From: Gonapodya prolifera JEL478
Taxonomy: Eukaryota; Monoblepharomycota; Monoblepharidomycetes; Monoblepharidales; Gonapodyaceae
NCBI GenBank assembly: GCA_001574975.1
Contig: KQ965779.1
Location: 186,001 to 250,000, forward strand
Reading direction: 5' to 3'
Length of the DNA: 64,000 bases
Shown: positions 8,844-20,698 of the stretch, one piece after another
Numbering within the stretch: position 1 is the stretch's first letter
Layout: the number at the start of each line of letters is the position of its first letter
Notes under the pieces: generated by a model
Told to the model about the DNA's origin: nothing
What the model saw: the letters and a program-made list of their open reading frames with translations, nothing else
Databases searched by the model: none
Translations under genes and position numbers: made by a program

Positions 8844-11471
8844 ATGCCGCCCACATCGTTCAACCGATCTCCCCAATCCGCTGCAAAGCGTCTCTCTCCC
8901 ACTCCCCAAACCCCGCTCTCTTCCCTCCCCTCGACCGCCCAGCGACAGCTCCTCTCCCTCTTCGACCGCTACCAGCGCGAGCGCCTCCTGTTCGCCCAAT
9001 CGCTCGCCGAGCTCGCAGCTCGTGAAGGGACAGCAGACGCTCTTGCCGCCGCGGGTGCGACGAGACTGCTGCGCCCGCTCATGACGGATGCGGTCCCCGC
9101 GGTGCAGCAGGCGGCAGCGATGGCGGTGGGGAGGATGGCGAGTTGGAGCGAGGAGGTCGCGGGGGAGGTTGTGAGGGAGGGGATTGTGGAGGGGTTGGTT
9201 GGTGGGTTGGTAAATGGGAATGTGAGTACCTTGCTTGTGGGGGCAGCAGTAGAAGGAGACCGAAGCTATGGAGATCGGTGGGGGTGACGGCGGGCGAGCG
9301 CGTAGCGAACCCGAGGCCTAAGCGCGAAGCGCTAACCGAGTATCCGCCGGAGGCGAGTAAACCGCAAAGCGGAATGTTCCTCGCGGAGATAAACTTAGGG
9401 GAGGATCTTATTGCCAGGTAGCCAGCTGGCAACACATCCAGTTATCTGCATTTCATGAAGTCACCAATCTCATACGACCCTAATCCCAACCGTCCCAGCG
9501 CTTCCACAAAAAGGCCTGCGCCTTTGTTCTTCGCTCCATTTCCAAGCACAGCCCGGCCCACGCCCGCTTCGTCGCAGATGGAGGCGCTCTCCCCGCACTC
9601 GCAAGGTGCATCGAAGACTTTGATCCACAAGTGAAAGAAGGAGCTGTGTGGGCCGTGGGGTACGTCGCGAGGCAGGACTCGGGTGAGTGAAAGGGGCAGC
9701 ACGCAAAGTTGTCGTAAAATGGAACTGACCATTCGGTCCACCGGACGCCGATCCACTCCCACCATGAAGATCTTGCCCAACGCGTCGTCTCCGCCTCCCT
9801 CCTCCCCCTCCTCGTCCTCTGCCTGCAAGAACCCTCTGGCCCCCTAAGACGCGTCGCCGCGTCTGCCCTCTCGGACGTCGCCAAACACACCCCACCACTC
9901 GCGCACGCCGTCCTGGACGCCCTCGCCGTACGTCACCTGGTGCCCCTGACGACACACGCGGACGCCAAGCTCCGGCGCCAGGCGTTTTCGGCGCTGGGCC
10001 AGATCGCCAAGCACGGGATCGATATGGCCGAGAGTGTGGTGGACGGGCAGGGCGCTGGGGACGATGGCGCCGTTGTGGTCGAGGCGGTGGTCAGAGGCGT
10101 GAGAGATGAGGATGCGGCGGTGAGGAGGGCCGCGGCGACGTTGGTGTGTGAGGTCGTCAAGCATTCCGAAGAGGTGCGTCCTGTGGGCCTACTCCTCCAG
10201 CCGCCCGAAAACTCCACCACTCACCTTCACCATCATTACACCTGCACAGCTCTCCCAACTCTTCGTCAACTCCGGCGCGCTCGCCCCCCTCGTCGACTAC
10301 GTCACCTCCACCACAGGCGTGTCCCGCCTCCCCGGCATCATGGCGCTCGGGTACATCTCCGCGTTCGGGGAGGCTCTTGCCCTCGCTGTGGCTGTTACGG
10401 GGGGCGTGGATGCGGTCGCGAGGGCTATGGATACGGATGAGGAGGATTTGGTCAAGGTGGGTCTCGGTTGCTCTAAGGGACCTCGTGCAGTTCGGTCGCC
10501 ATTAACATTTCGGATCACGTCCTCTGTCCAGTCGGCCTGCGCGTGGACGCTCGGCCAAGTCGGCCGTCACTCCCCCGAGCACGCCCGCGCTGTCGCAGCC
10601 TCTGGGGCGCTCCTCCGCCTCGCCGACATCGTCGCGCGGCACGCTCACGTCCCGGCCTCCAACCAAAGCGGATCTCCCATCGACGCCCGCCCAGCAACAC
10701 CCCCAATCGCCGACCTGTCCTCAGACACACTCATCGCGCCCATGCACGCCTCCGACCTCCCCACCAAAGCCCACCGCGCGCTCAAGTTCGTGCTTGCCAA
10801 GACGACGGGGCTTGTGCACTTGGACCCGCTCCTGACCACGACGGCGCCACGGTCGGTTCTGAAGCACGTGATTGTGCAGCTTGCCAAAGTCCTGCCCAAC
10901 GATGTCGCGGCGCGGAAGGACTTTGTGAGTCGAGGTGGGTTGGGGAGGTTGGAGGTGGTGAAGAGACGGTTGGAGGAGGAGGATGGCGAGAAGTGGAAGG
11001 GAGGCAAGACTGCCGAGGCGGTGAGAATTGTAGAGGATTGTTATCCGGAGGAGATTGTCAGGTGGGTGCATCCGGTGACTCAAGGGGTCATGGAGGGCGC
11101 CGTTGTTGATCAGGTTTTTGCGTGACGACATCAGGTACTATTCTCCGGATTACTCCAAAACTCTCCTCGACCGCATTGAAGAGTACGGCCGCGCACAAGC
11201 CTCTCCCGCCAGCCAACCCGTCGCCCTCCCCAACACCGGCATGGATGGCCAACAACCAGGCGCGGGGTCCTTCGTGGCCGACTTGCCACACCAGAGTCAA
11301 GCGCCGTCGTCTGCGAGCCATAAATCGGCCCCAATGAGCAAGAGAGCGTCCCAGGCTGTATTGAATGCCCCCGGTGCGGAAGACGGGAAGAAAGTGCCCG
11401 AGCGGGCTGCGTCGAGGGTAAGCGTGGCGAGAATTCAAGAGGCGGAGGCGGGTGGGGATGGCGAGCAGTAA
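8844..11471 (+). CDS. SPAG6: SPAG6/PF16 armadillo-repeat axonemal central-pair protein
   Basis: Component of the central pair of motile 9+2 flagella, needed for normal beating. Six exons with closed phases give 679 residues: 8844-9221, 9499-9682, 9770-10173, 10250-10456, 10532-11061 and 11135-11471. The chain follows known SPAG6 throughout: QRQLLSLFDRYQRER near the N-terminus, KKACAFVLRSISKHSP, DFDPQVKEGAVWA, SRLPGIMALGY, CAWTLGQVGRHSPEHARAVA, KHVIVQLAKVLPND, and finally CYPEEIVRYYSPDYSKTLLDR. These are successive armadillo repeats. The protein is longer than the ~510-residue animal form because of a Pro-rich insert near the seventh repeat and a disordered tail of about 100 residues. Intron 1 (9222-9498) carries a hairpin-rich repeat. 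Presence of this gene implies flagellate zoospores. Confidence 0.95.
9285..9400 (+). repeat. GC-rich multi-hairpin element inside SPAG6 intron 1
   Basis: The sequence is a chain of short inverted repeats, such as AGCGCGAAGCGCT, TCCGCCGGA and CCGCAAAGCGG. The core beginning CCGAGGCCTAAGCGCG at about 9310 and running to the TCCGCCGGAGGC block recurs at 49964-50010 in another intron. This suggests a small dispersed intronic element. Confidence 0.6.
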
Positions 11472-11623
11472 GGGGTGTGTAGGAGAGTGAGAGCATGGAT
11501 AGATGGCAGATGGCTTGTATTGATATTGTGTTTTCTTTGTGTGTAGCGGATTAATGCAAATGAAGTATTCATTCACTGAATGGCTGTCGCCAGTGCAGTC
11601 CGTTTCATGATACCAGCCCCCTT

Positions 11624-12299
11624 TTAAGAGTCCTGTAAGACAAAGAGATCCGACGTACCCTCTGTTGCTTCTCCACCCGGTCCGAACACTCTTAGCCATG
11701 CTTTTGACCCGCCCTCGAGGAGATTGACTGACCGCACGTCGTCTGCTGCGATTCCGTACTTGTCGCGGATCTCGGCGTCGCCGAGGCCTTGGTGTCGCAG
11801 CGAGGTCCGTTTTTGCTCGTGTTCGTGGAGACCTTGTAGGATGTGGGTGGCGGATTTAGGACCCCGGATGAGCGAGAGGTTGCAGTGGAAGACGAGGACG
11901 GGAGGGAGAGGGGATGGCCACGGATCGGCGTTGGGGTCTTCGTCTGCAGTCGTAGTTTGGGCTGCTTGTTGGGTTGTAGGGGATGTTGTTTGATTCCCAG
12001 GCATCTCCAATGATTGTTTTCGGTGTCTGAGCGCCTCTAATCTCAGTATTTCCACTGCTTCACACGGATCAACGCCGACGAGGGTGCCCTCGGAGACGTT
12101 GACAGCGCCTCTCACGTGATACTTTACAAATTGGTCGGGGTCGCGCACTTCGACCACGAGGAAGTCGCGGCTGGGGTGATCGGACGGAAGAGAGAGACGG
12201 AGAAGATCCAATTGAGAGAAAAGAGTGGAGAGTGGCGGAGGATGCGTACCCGATTTGGAGAGATGGGCAGAAGGGAAACGAGTTGTTGCTGCTTCATGA
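11624..12299 (-). CDS. rhodanese / Cdc25-like phosphatase domain protein (5' end unresolved)
   Basis: Single rhodanese domain of the Cdc25/arsenate-reductase class. The conserved core reads RDFLVVEVRDPDQF then HVRGAVNV, and the active-site loop is CNLSLIR, matching CX5R. Related small proteins are phosphatases or arsenate reductases (Acr2, Ibp1). The stop is at 11624. The domain is clear from about 12170 down to 11640. A Met at about 12297 would lead into a plausible N-terminus (LVSLLPISP), but the only GT donor in that exon (CGG|GTACGC) and the CCCCAG acceptor do not join in frame. The true first exon is therefore unknown or carries a one-base error. A further upstream stretch to 12399 resembles a mitochondrial leader. 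Convergent with SPAG6. Confidence 0.65.
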
Positions 12300-12399
12300 C
12301 GGTGAATTCGCGGGGAAGGGATGAGGATTGTAGGGAAGAAAAGAGCCTTCGAGTTTGAATTCGCAGGATTGGAGTTGCGAGCAGAGTCGTCCTTGTCAT

Positions 12400-13345
12400 C
12401 TTTGCAACTTTAGCTCATTAGAAGACTGCCCATGGAAGCACAAGGGCGCCGGAACACTTCCAGCACAGAGAGCTATTAGAAATTCCAGTTGTGTTTTCGT
12501 TTGCGAAGAGATGCCAATTTCCGCAATGGAATTCAGTGATTACCACGTTCGAGACTCCAAGACATCCAGACATCGCTTTTTTGCACATCGCCAACAAAGT
12601 CAATCTGACATGCAATTCAAAGAAGCCAAAATCAAGATTGAATGCTGGGTGAGCCGTGTAATGGCGGTCCAGAATCGCATGGCAGCTGATAGAGAAAAAT
12701 ATGTAGCCACAACCTCCAAAAAAAATCCTAACCACTTGAAACGGCACCACTCCGATCCTAAATGCCTGTTCAACCGTTTCAAAGTATTTTATGCAAGGGT
12801 GGTTGTGGAGCAAAGCACAGGTGACCATTGATGTTGCGACACCGCTCACAACGCTTTCCACGTAACATTCCAGGATGACCCAAAATTACAGGAACACACA
12901 ATCACAACATAACAGGTGTCCAGTCCTTGCATTCAATGAATGCCAACAGCTCTGGCCTCTGTATCACTTTAATTACCAACCATCATTTCATCGGCGCCAA
13001 ACTATTTACTTGGCGCCGTGCAAAAACGATTGATAAACTCCTCTTACTCTTTGTCCATATCAGCAAACCCATGACCAATGTAAGATTGGCATTTGGCTAA
13101 GTGCCCACAGACCTGTATCTGTAATTGCAGAAGGAAGCAGAGTTTTTCTTACTGACGTCTTGTCTCAACGCTGCTGAACACATTTGCCACAACCATCAGA
13201 TATCAATCAGGTGTGGATTGTTCAACCATCACTGTCCTGAACATATGGTGCGAGGTAACATGAGCGACTCTGAAAGACAGCCATCGTCACAATAATTCGA
13301 GGGTTTGAGCTCTCCGTCGTGTCCGCAGCCCCTATCACCCAAGAA
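12400..13345. other. intergenic, AT-richer, ambiguous frames
   Basis: Overlapping open frames of about 150 codons occur on both strands between 12355 and 12861. Neither has a motif or clear splice signals, and composition is AT-richer than the coding neighbours. From 12862 to 13345 I see no gene. Confidence 0.4.
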
Positions 13346-16300
13346 ATGCAACCCACAACTCGGGTTCGCCTCCTTCTTTTCCGCATCCTCCTCTCGCTAT
13401 CCGTGCTGGCTACTCAATCCAGCGCCGCGTCTGGTCGCCCGCTTACGCCCTTGGACCTCGTCTCCATTCCTCGAGTTGGTGGTGTAGGTGCGTGACCGCG
13501 CATCGAGCGCCACAGTGGAGGAGGGGGAATCGAGCATACTCTTTCATATGCAATCGTATTTTACTGATGGCTTTTATCCACTTCAAAACGTACATATGTC
13601 GGTGTGTGGATACGGCTTCCAGTCCCGTCACCCGATGGTCATCTCGCAGCGTTCACTGTGTCCACGTATAACGCGACAGACAATACCGGTACGCGGAACT
13701 TATGGGTGAGCAGTCACCTCCGTCGGGTTTCGCGGAGCGATGGTTCACAAACCTCTCCCAACTCCTTTGAATGTTGAACACCCATGTCCCAACTACCGGC
13801 GTAGCTCCTTGACCTTGCAACCAACGCACACTTTCCCGTGACGTTCGCCGACGTTAAACACAAGGACTCCTCCCCCGTGTGGTTCAGCGACCGTATCCTG
13901 GGGTTCCTCTCGTCCAGGTCGGGAAGCAGCCAGCTGTGGTTCATCGACGTGTCACGAGCCAGTGCCGATAACGTTCCCGAGGCGGCGCAGCTGACAAAGT
14001 ATCCCATCGGTAAGTTGGCGAGTTTGAGAGGGGAAGGCTTGGTAGGACGTTGTAGGACCAGGGTGGAGTACTGAATGGAGCAGTGGCGAGCGGAATTTTC
14101 AAGGCACCGAAAGGAACAGCGGTCGAAGCGGGTCAGCACTCTGCCATAACGATCAGGATATTGTCGTTTTTCTGACATCGAGAGCCTCACACCATTTCGC
14201 TGAACAACAAAGACATTGCCAACCCCAAGTACCGTGGCGCCCCTGCAAACATCCTCGCTTTCACCGCCACCGTGTACGAGGATGGCTCTCTCGAAAGTAA
14301 GTTGTCTGCTCACCTCCACCCGCCGCTCTCAGCTCACACCCCTCGACTCCCCGCACACAGCCGCGGCGCAGAAGAACGCCCAATCCGCACTCACATTCTC
14401 CACCGGCGCTGTGTTCGACTCCCTCTTCGTCCGGCACTGGGACACCTACGCGACTCCTGGCCAATGGGAGCAGCTATTCCTCGCTTCCCTCACCTGCGCC
14501 AACGGGGTCCCGACTTTAGGACCGCACAGAAACGTCATGGCGGGAACGAGGATGGAGACGCCTGTGAAGCCGTTTGGTGGGGAGGAGCAGTTCGACGTGG
14601 CGCCGGATGGGAAGTGGGTCGCGTTTGAGGCGAGGCCGGATGATGGGAAGCAGGTTGGTTTGGAGGCGATGGTCTGCCTTGATGCTGGTCGAATGCATTC
14701 CTCACACCGACTTTGGCACCTCGTTAGGCATGGTCCACCAACACGGACATCTACCTCGTTCCCCTTCCGGCGGACTTGTCTAGCGCGACGCCTCTTCCGA
14801 GCCCCAAGTCAGTTACTATGGCGAACAAAGGTTACGATACCAACCCCGTGTTTTCGCCCGATTCAGGATCAATCGGTGAGACAGAATCCTGCTCCTCTGG
14901 ATCTCGACGTTTCTCCTAACAATCATCTCCCCAACATCACACAGCCTACCTCTCCATGCTCACCCCCGGCTTCGAAGCCGACCGCACACGTCTATCCCTG
15001 TACTCCCTCTCCACGACCACCACCAGTGTCATAACAGAGGACTGGGACCGGAGTGTGTCTAGTGCCGCGTGGAGCGCAGACGGGAAGAGCGTGTACGTAA
15101 CGGCGGAGGATGTGGCGAGGGGAAAAGTGTTTAGAGTCGATGTGGAGAAGGGGGTTGTGGAGGAACGTGAGTTGGTGTTCTGGGGTGTGTGCTGGTGGCG
15201 GTATGCGTTTTTTTTTTTTTTTTTTTTTTTGCTGACGGAAGGTTTTTGGTGTCAAGTCACCAGGGAAGGTTCCGCCTCATCCCTCTCGGTCCTCCCCACT
15301 TCCACGCCATCTACACCCCCGACCCTTCTCTTCACGCACGCCTCATCGCACGCGCCTCCCGAAGTGCACACACTCTCGCCCGGCTCGAACGTGCCAGATC
15401 GGCGCACGACCGTCACAGCGGCGCACGTGGCACCCGTGAGGATGGAGAAGATGAGTGAGTTTTGGTTCCAGGGCGGGTGGTGCGAAGAGCAGGCAGGAGA
15501 GAAGGGAGAGAAGGAATGCGATGTGGTGCATGCGGTGGTGTGGAAGCCGTATGGGTGGGATGCGGTGCAGAATGTGGGGAGGAAGTGGCCTGTGAGTTGG
15601 GGTCTCAATACGTACTCGTGTGGGGCGGGGGCTATCGTGCGAAAGTACCCACCACGTTTTGTACCACCAGGTCGCGTTCCTCATCCACGGCGGCCCGCAA
15701 GGCGCCTGGTCCGACTCGTGGTCCACTCGCTGGAACCCGCAGATCTTCTCCTCGGCGGGATACTTTGTTGTCGCTGTCAACCCCACGGGGTCGACAGGGT
15801 ACGGCCAGAAGTTCACAGACGGCGTCAGCAAGCATTGGGGTGGGCGGACGTATAGGGATTTGATGAAGGGCGTGGACGCGTTGGTGGAAAGGTGGGGTGG
15901 GGAGGAAAGGCCGAAGGAGGTGGTGGAAAGGACGGGGGCGGGGCAGAAGGTTGTGCCGGAGAGGGAGAGCGTGAGGATTGATAAGGAGAGGATCGGGGCG
16001 TTGGGTGCGTCGTATGGTGGATGTGAGTTGTGCTGGTTCGTTTGTACGGGTCAGGGTGGAAGAGGATTCATCTTTTCTTTGATATTGCCGACCAGACATG
16101 ATCAACTGGATCAACGGGCACACCAACAGGTTCAAGTGCTTGGTAAACCACGACGGGATACTCAACACTGTCGCGGCTTATTACGGCACGGAGGAGCTGT
16201 GGTTCCCAGAGTGGGAGTTTGGTGGCAAGCCGTGGGAGCCGGAAGCGAGGAAGTTGTATGAGAAGTGAGTGGGGCTGAAGTGATCCTTCATTGATATTAG

Positions 16301-16579
16301 AAATCATGACGATATAATCTGCCCGTACTTGCACAAAGGTGGAACCCTGAACACTACGTCGACCGCTGGGAAACGCCCACCCTCGTGATCCACTCTGCCA
16401 AAGACTTCCGCCTTCCCCTGACCGAAGGGCTTGGCACGTTCACCGCGCTGCAGCGCCGTGGAATTGAGAGCAAGCTGTTGTACTTCCCCGATGAGAACCA
16501 CTGGGTACTCAAGCCCGCCAACAGTCTCAAGTGGCACGGGGAGGTGCTCGCTTGGCTCGAAAAGCATCTCAAGGAGTAG
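13346..16579 (+). CDS. DPP5: secreted S9 prolyl-oligopeptidase family peptidase (dipeptidyl-peptidase V-like)
   Basis: Serine peptidase of the S9 family that removes dipeptides, close to the secreted fungal DPP V. Eleven exons: 13346-13481, 13623-13705, 13805-14009, 14183-14296, 14361-14653, 14728-14875, 14945-15166, 15257-15591, 15671-16022, 16096-16264 and 16339-16579. Phases close and give 765 residues. Residues 1-28 form a signal peptide (basic start, then [15 protein letters not shown]). The beta-propeller part carries SPDG repeats. In the catalytic domain HGGPQG precedes the nucleophile motif GASYGG, split by intron 9. Asp in [12 protein letters not shown] and His in ENHWVLKP complete the triad. 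The acceptor of intron 7 follows a run of 23 T. Likely exported for nutrition. Confidence 0.9.
15208..15230 (+). repeat. poly-T tract of 23 in intron 7 of the S9 peptidase
   Basis: Uninterrupted T run inside the intron 15167-15256, about 26 bp before the 3' splice site. It may act as a polypyrimidine tract and is prone to length error. Confidence 0.85.
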
Positions 16580-16938
16580 GGGGAAGAAATCAGAGCGTAA
16601 GGAAAATTTTCATGTATTGGAGAAGTCGAACAAGGATCCCTCTTTATTGAATATAACACAACTTTCCAGAAATTCGAAGCGATTCTCGCAGATGCAGATT
16701 GGGCGTGGCACAACCCACGCAACTCGCTCACCCCGAGTCGGAACACACGATGGAAAAACATTGAGCAGCCGTTCCAGAGCCTCCGGTGTTGTGGCTGAGC
16801 CATTGAAGATGTCGTTTATACATGATTTGCCGCCGTGGCCACGGAAGCCGCGGAAGAGTGGATTAGCCGCGACCTGTACCAACAAAAGGACACACGCCGC
16901 CATCCCGCCCTCAATCCCCGCACTCATCTGGTCGCATA

Positions 16939-19900
16939 ATGGCATCGCAACACACGCAGGATAAAGCGTGCGCAAAGGCAGACACTGTGGCCGTGGCCAC
17001 CGCCCGTCTCTCGCTCCCCTCGCCAGAACCAAACCCAGGGGCGTCCAACGCGACGCTGGCAAACAGCGACACTCGTGCGCCGCCGCGAGACACGGCAATC
17101 AAAATGGACGCCGTGGACGCAAGCGCGAAAGATCCAGAGGGAAAGGATGTTTCGTCTTCTGATCCGTCACCGGACGAGATTCAGAACAGCCCACGCGCCA
17201 TTTCGCTGGCGGTGCTGGCTTTGGCGGTGGGAATGGCCGTGTCGGCTCTTGACGGAAGTGGGTCTGATTTGGTTGCCTCTAGTTATTGCAGCTATGGCTA
17301 ACTAAACGTTACGGGACGGGACGGACTTCCCTTCAAAACATGCAACAGCTTTTGTGGGTGAGTGACTTGACCTTGGGCAGGCATGCAAGTTATGCAAACT
17401 CATGCCTTTCGTAGCCACCATGCTTCCCACAATTGCACGAGATCTCAACGGCGCGGACTCGTACCAATGGGTCGGCACAGGTTCGTCAACTTCTGACTGA
17501 TCAACCTTGCGACGGCAGGTTTCACTTCAAGCATTTCTTTTCGCCCATGTAGGATATCTCCTCACATCCACAGCACTCGCTCCTGTCTGGGGAAAGCTTT
17601 CGGACATTGTGAGTCTCTTGGGAGGCCGTCTCTTGCTGCGTTCAATCCAGGAGGTCCAGTGATTTTTAACCCCTTGCCCCACCCCGCATCCCCAGTTCGG
17701 CCGCAAGCAACTCCTCATGCTCCTCGTCCTCGAATTCATCCTCTTCTCCGTGCTCTGCGCTTTATCCAACTCCATGATCATGCTCATCATGTGTCGCATC
17801 CTCCAAGGTGTGGGTGGGGGCGCCATTCAAGCTCTCACGATTGTCGTCATTGGCGAGATCGTGTCTCCGTTGGAGAGGGGAAAGTACATGGGGATGTGAG
17901 TAAGGTGGTGGTGGTGGTGGACGTGGTGGTTCGGTGGAGGGGGATGGGGGGTGTTGGTGACGGCCGAAGGGGAAGGCGGAAGCGTGAGGTTGTGATGACC
18001 GACGCTGACATCGTTCTCGCCGCGACCCTTTATAGCATGGCAGGAATCGCTGGACTGTGTGCCATTGTTGGACCAGTGAGTACTCGTGCTCCATCGACTC
18101 GGTTATCAACCAGCACCGCTTTCATTATACCAAAATGTCCAATAGTTCATCGGCGGTGTCATCACAGATAACCTCTCGTAGCGGTGAGTCCAGACCCAAC
18201 TTCTACCCTGCTGTTTTCCTTCTCCGTCTCCTCATCGTTTACTTTCACTTCTCTCAATCCTTCTAATTAGATGGGGCTTCTGGATCAAGTGAGCCTTCAC
18301 CTTCCAATTTCCATCCCAGTACAAACCCACTCCCACCCCACTCACCCGATTCCCCACACCCCACCCTGCAGCATCCCCGTCGGCGTCCTCGCGCTCATTG
18401 CCTACCACCTCTTTCTCAAACTCCCGCGCCCTACCGGCTCGCTCCGCTCCCAATTCCGGCGCGTCGACTATCCAGGCGTTTTTCTCTGCACGTCCTCCAT
18501 GTCGCTCCTCCTGCTCGCCTTCACGTGGGGCGGCGTCACGTACCCGTGGGCGAGCGGACAGGTTTTGGGAACGATCGCGGTGGGACTGGTGATGCTGGGG
18601 GCGTTTGTGTATTGGGAGGGCAAGGCGACCGAGCCGGTGGTGCCCTTGTCGTTGGTGAGTAGACGGGACGTGGATTGTGTTTGGGGATGTGAGCGTGGTT
18701 CGGGCGATTGACAAGCTGCCCGTCCCGTCTCTGTTCCACAACTGCAGTTCAAGAACAGCAACTACGTATTTACCAACATCATACTCTTATTCATCGGTTG
18801 GGCCATGTTCGGGATCGCGTACGTATACGTTCCTTCCCTCCCCCACGGGCCCACATTTTCAAAACCAACATTCTGATCCACCCAATCCAATAGCTATTTC
18901 CTCCCCGTGTACTTCCAGAACGTTCTCGACTTGACACCGACCGGGTCTGGCGTCATGAACATCCCGGTCACAGCCTTTCTTTTCCCGAGCGCGGTTGTTG
19001 CGGGTATTATTACGTTGAAAACGGGACTGTGAGTGCGCGTTAAAATAGACCACATTAATCGTGCCCGGAGCTTCCGATTGACGAAATATCCTCTACCCCT
19101 GACTGCACGAAATTCAAGGTACGTCTTCTTCCCCCAACTCGGCATGGCGCTCGTCTCGATCGGCATGGGCCTGTTCACGCTCCTGGACGAAAACTCTCCC
19201 AAATGGATGCAGGTCGTCCCGCAGATTTTGTGCGGCGTCGGGGTCGGGATGTCTATGGCGTGAGTGTCTGCTCGTGCGATGAAAGTTGGTGTGAGGAATC
19301 GGCCAGCTGATCTTGATTCCTTCCCTCAATTTTATTGGGAATTGTAGCACCTGTCAGCTTATGGCGCAGACGAACGCTCCAGGTGAGTTGTTGCCTTCCT
19401 AGTTCCACCTCGGCAGTCGCTGCTCCCGCGCGCACAACCACACCAGTCTGACCGTTTCACCGTTCAAAAAATTTGGCAGACGACATGATCGGACCCGCCA
19501 CAACCGTATCAAGCTTCTTGCGCTCGCTGGGTGCTGTTATGGGAATTGCGGTACGTTTGCGATGTTGTCTGATCTGGACCAGAAGCAGGGACATTTCACA
19601 CATCTCACATGACACTGGGTGATCTACTATGCAGGTCTTCGCGACGGTATTGCAGAATTTGATGACGGAGCACGCGGCGTCGGGCATTGCAAGCGTTGCG
19701 GTGGAGTACCGTTTGAGTCAGGAACAAGTGCAGGTGCGTACCACGTCGTCATTACGTCGTACTTTGGGAGCCCGAATATTTTCCAATGACCAAAAACTCA
19801 AACAACAACCAACCACCTCTCATAGACCTTTGGCCGTTCGATTTCATCCCAGTACAGTAGTACCAAAGTGGACCTCTCGTCCATCCCCGCCGTTGCCCTC

Positions 19901-20127
19901 GTCTCACTGCAACTGGCCATCAAGCAGGCCTATGTCGTGGGACTACGATACGCGTAAGTGGACCTGCCCTCCACCTCCTCGATGTGATTGCTTGCGCTGA
20001 CCTGAGTCGTGTATGGAATAGGTTTATTTCATGCATTCCGTTTTGTATGTTGGGTTTCTTGGCTGCGTTGTTTGTGAAACATGTCCCGCTGAGGACGACT
20101 GCTTCCGTGCAAATGAACTCGGAGTGA
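16939..20127 (+). CDS. MFS multidrug efflux transporter, DHA14 type, copy 1 (possible stop at conserved Trp)
   Basis: Proton-coupled drug exporter of the 14-helix DHA2 family. I read 17 exons totalling 604 codons with closing phases. They include a 9-nt microexon (17349-17357) and an 18-nt microexon (18271-18288). Family motifs include LDGTFVATMLPTIA at helix 1, GKLSDIFGRK between helices 2 and 3, GVGGGAIQ and GPFIGGVITDNLS, then INIPVG. A disordered, charged N-tail of about 85 residues precedes helix 1. The exon 18146-18183 reads TCG TAG CG where copies 2 and 3 have TCG TGG CG (Ser-Trp-Arg). This is a premature stop, unless splicing uses the new GTAGCG as donor, which would drop Trp-Arg but keep the frame. 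First of three tandem copies. Confidence 0.75.
17349..17357 (+). other. 9-nt microexon in MFS copy 1
   Basis: CTTTTGTGG is flanked by CAG and GTGAG. It joins GGA A | CT TTT GTG G | CC ACC to give Gly-Thr-Phe-Val-Ala-Thr, the expected helix-1 sequence. The same microexon is at 21120-21128 and 24241-24249. Confidence 0.85.
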
Positions 20128-20698
20128 ATACAATTTTTATAAAGACGAGCTGTCTGATGATGTGGAAATATAGATGCATTCCAATGTATGTCACCGGAGC
20201 CCCTTTTCAAAATCTCCACAAACAACGGACGAGGACAAAAATGGCCCTGCGCGGAGAAAGATAATCGAAAAAAGAATTAGATTGGACGGAGCAGAACATT
20301 TTTCATTAGAAGCCGGAAGGTTAGGCTAGTGTTGACACGTATTGTACAGCGTTGAAAAGCAACACTTTGGCCCCCAAGCGGTCGTAAAGCCTCGTGGGCA
20401 CAAAAACGATACCTGCCAAGAAGTCTGCAGGTTCAGCACGTTGATACGAAGAGCGCGGAAAATGCGGGAGAACAGGATCAGGCGGTACTAAAAAAAGGAC
20501 ACTGACACACTCCGTCGATACCCTTTGACTTTCGCTTTCTGTCTCCCACGCCCGTCTCTCGCCCGCGTCTCCGCACGCCACGCCGGCAGCGCCTTCCGCC
20601 ATCGCTAACAGAGGGTAACCGCCAGTCGCCCGCTGCCTTGGCTCCTTGCGCCTTCCCAATCTCGCTTCAGGTTCCCCACATTACTCTTCCCCAGTAGA
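20128..20698. other. intergenic spacer between MFS copies 1 and 2
   Basis: No gene seen. Pyrimidine-rich from about 20520 up to the start codon of copy 2. Confidence 0.5.

Noticed and set aside
12355-12861. Opposed open frames of about 150 codons on both strands
   Set aside because: No motif, no splice logic, and composition unlike neighbouring genes; either could be chance.
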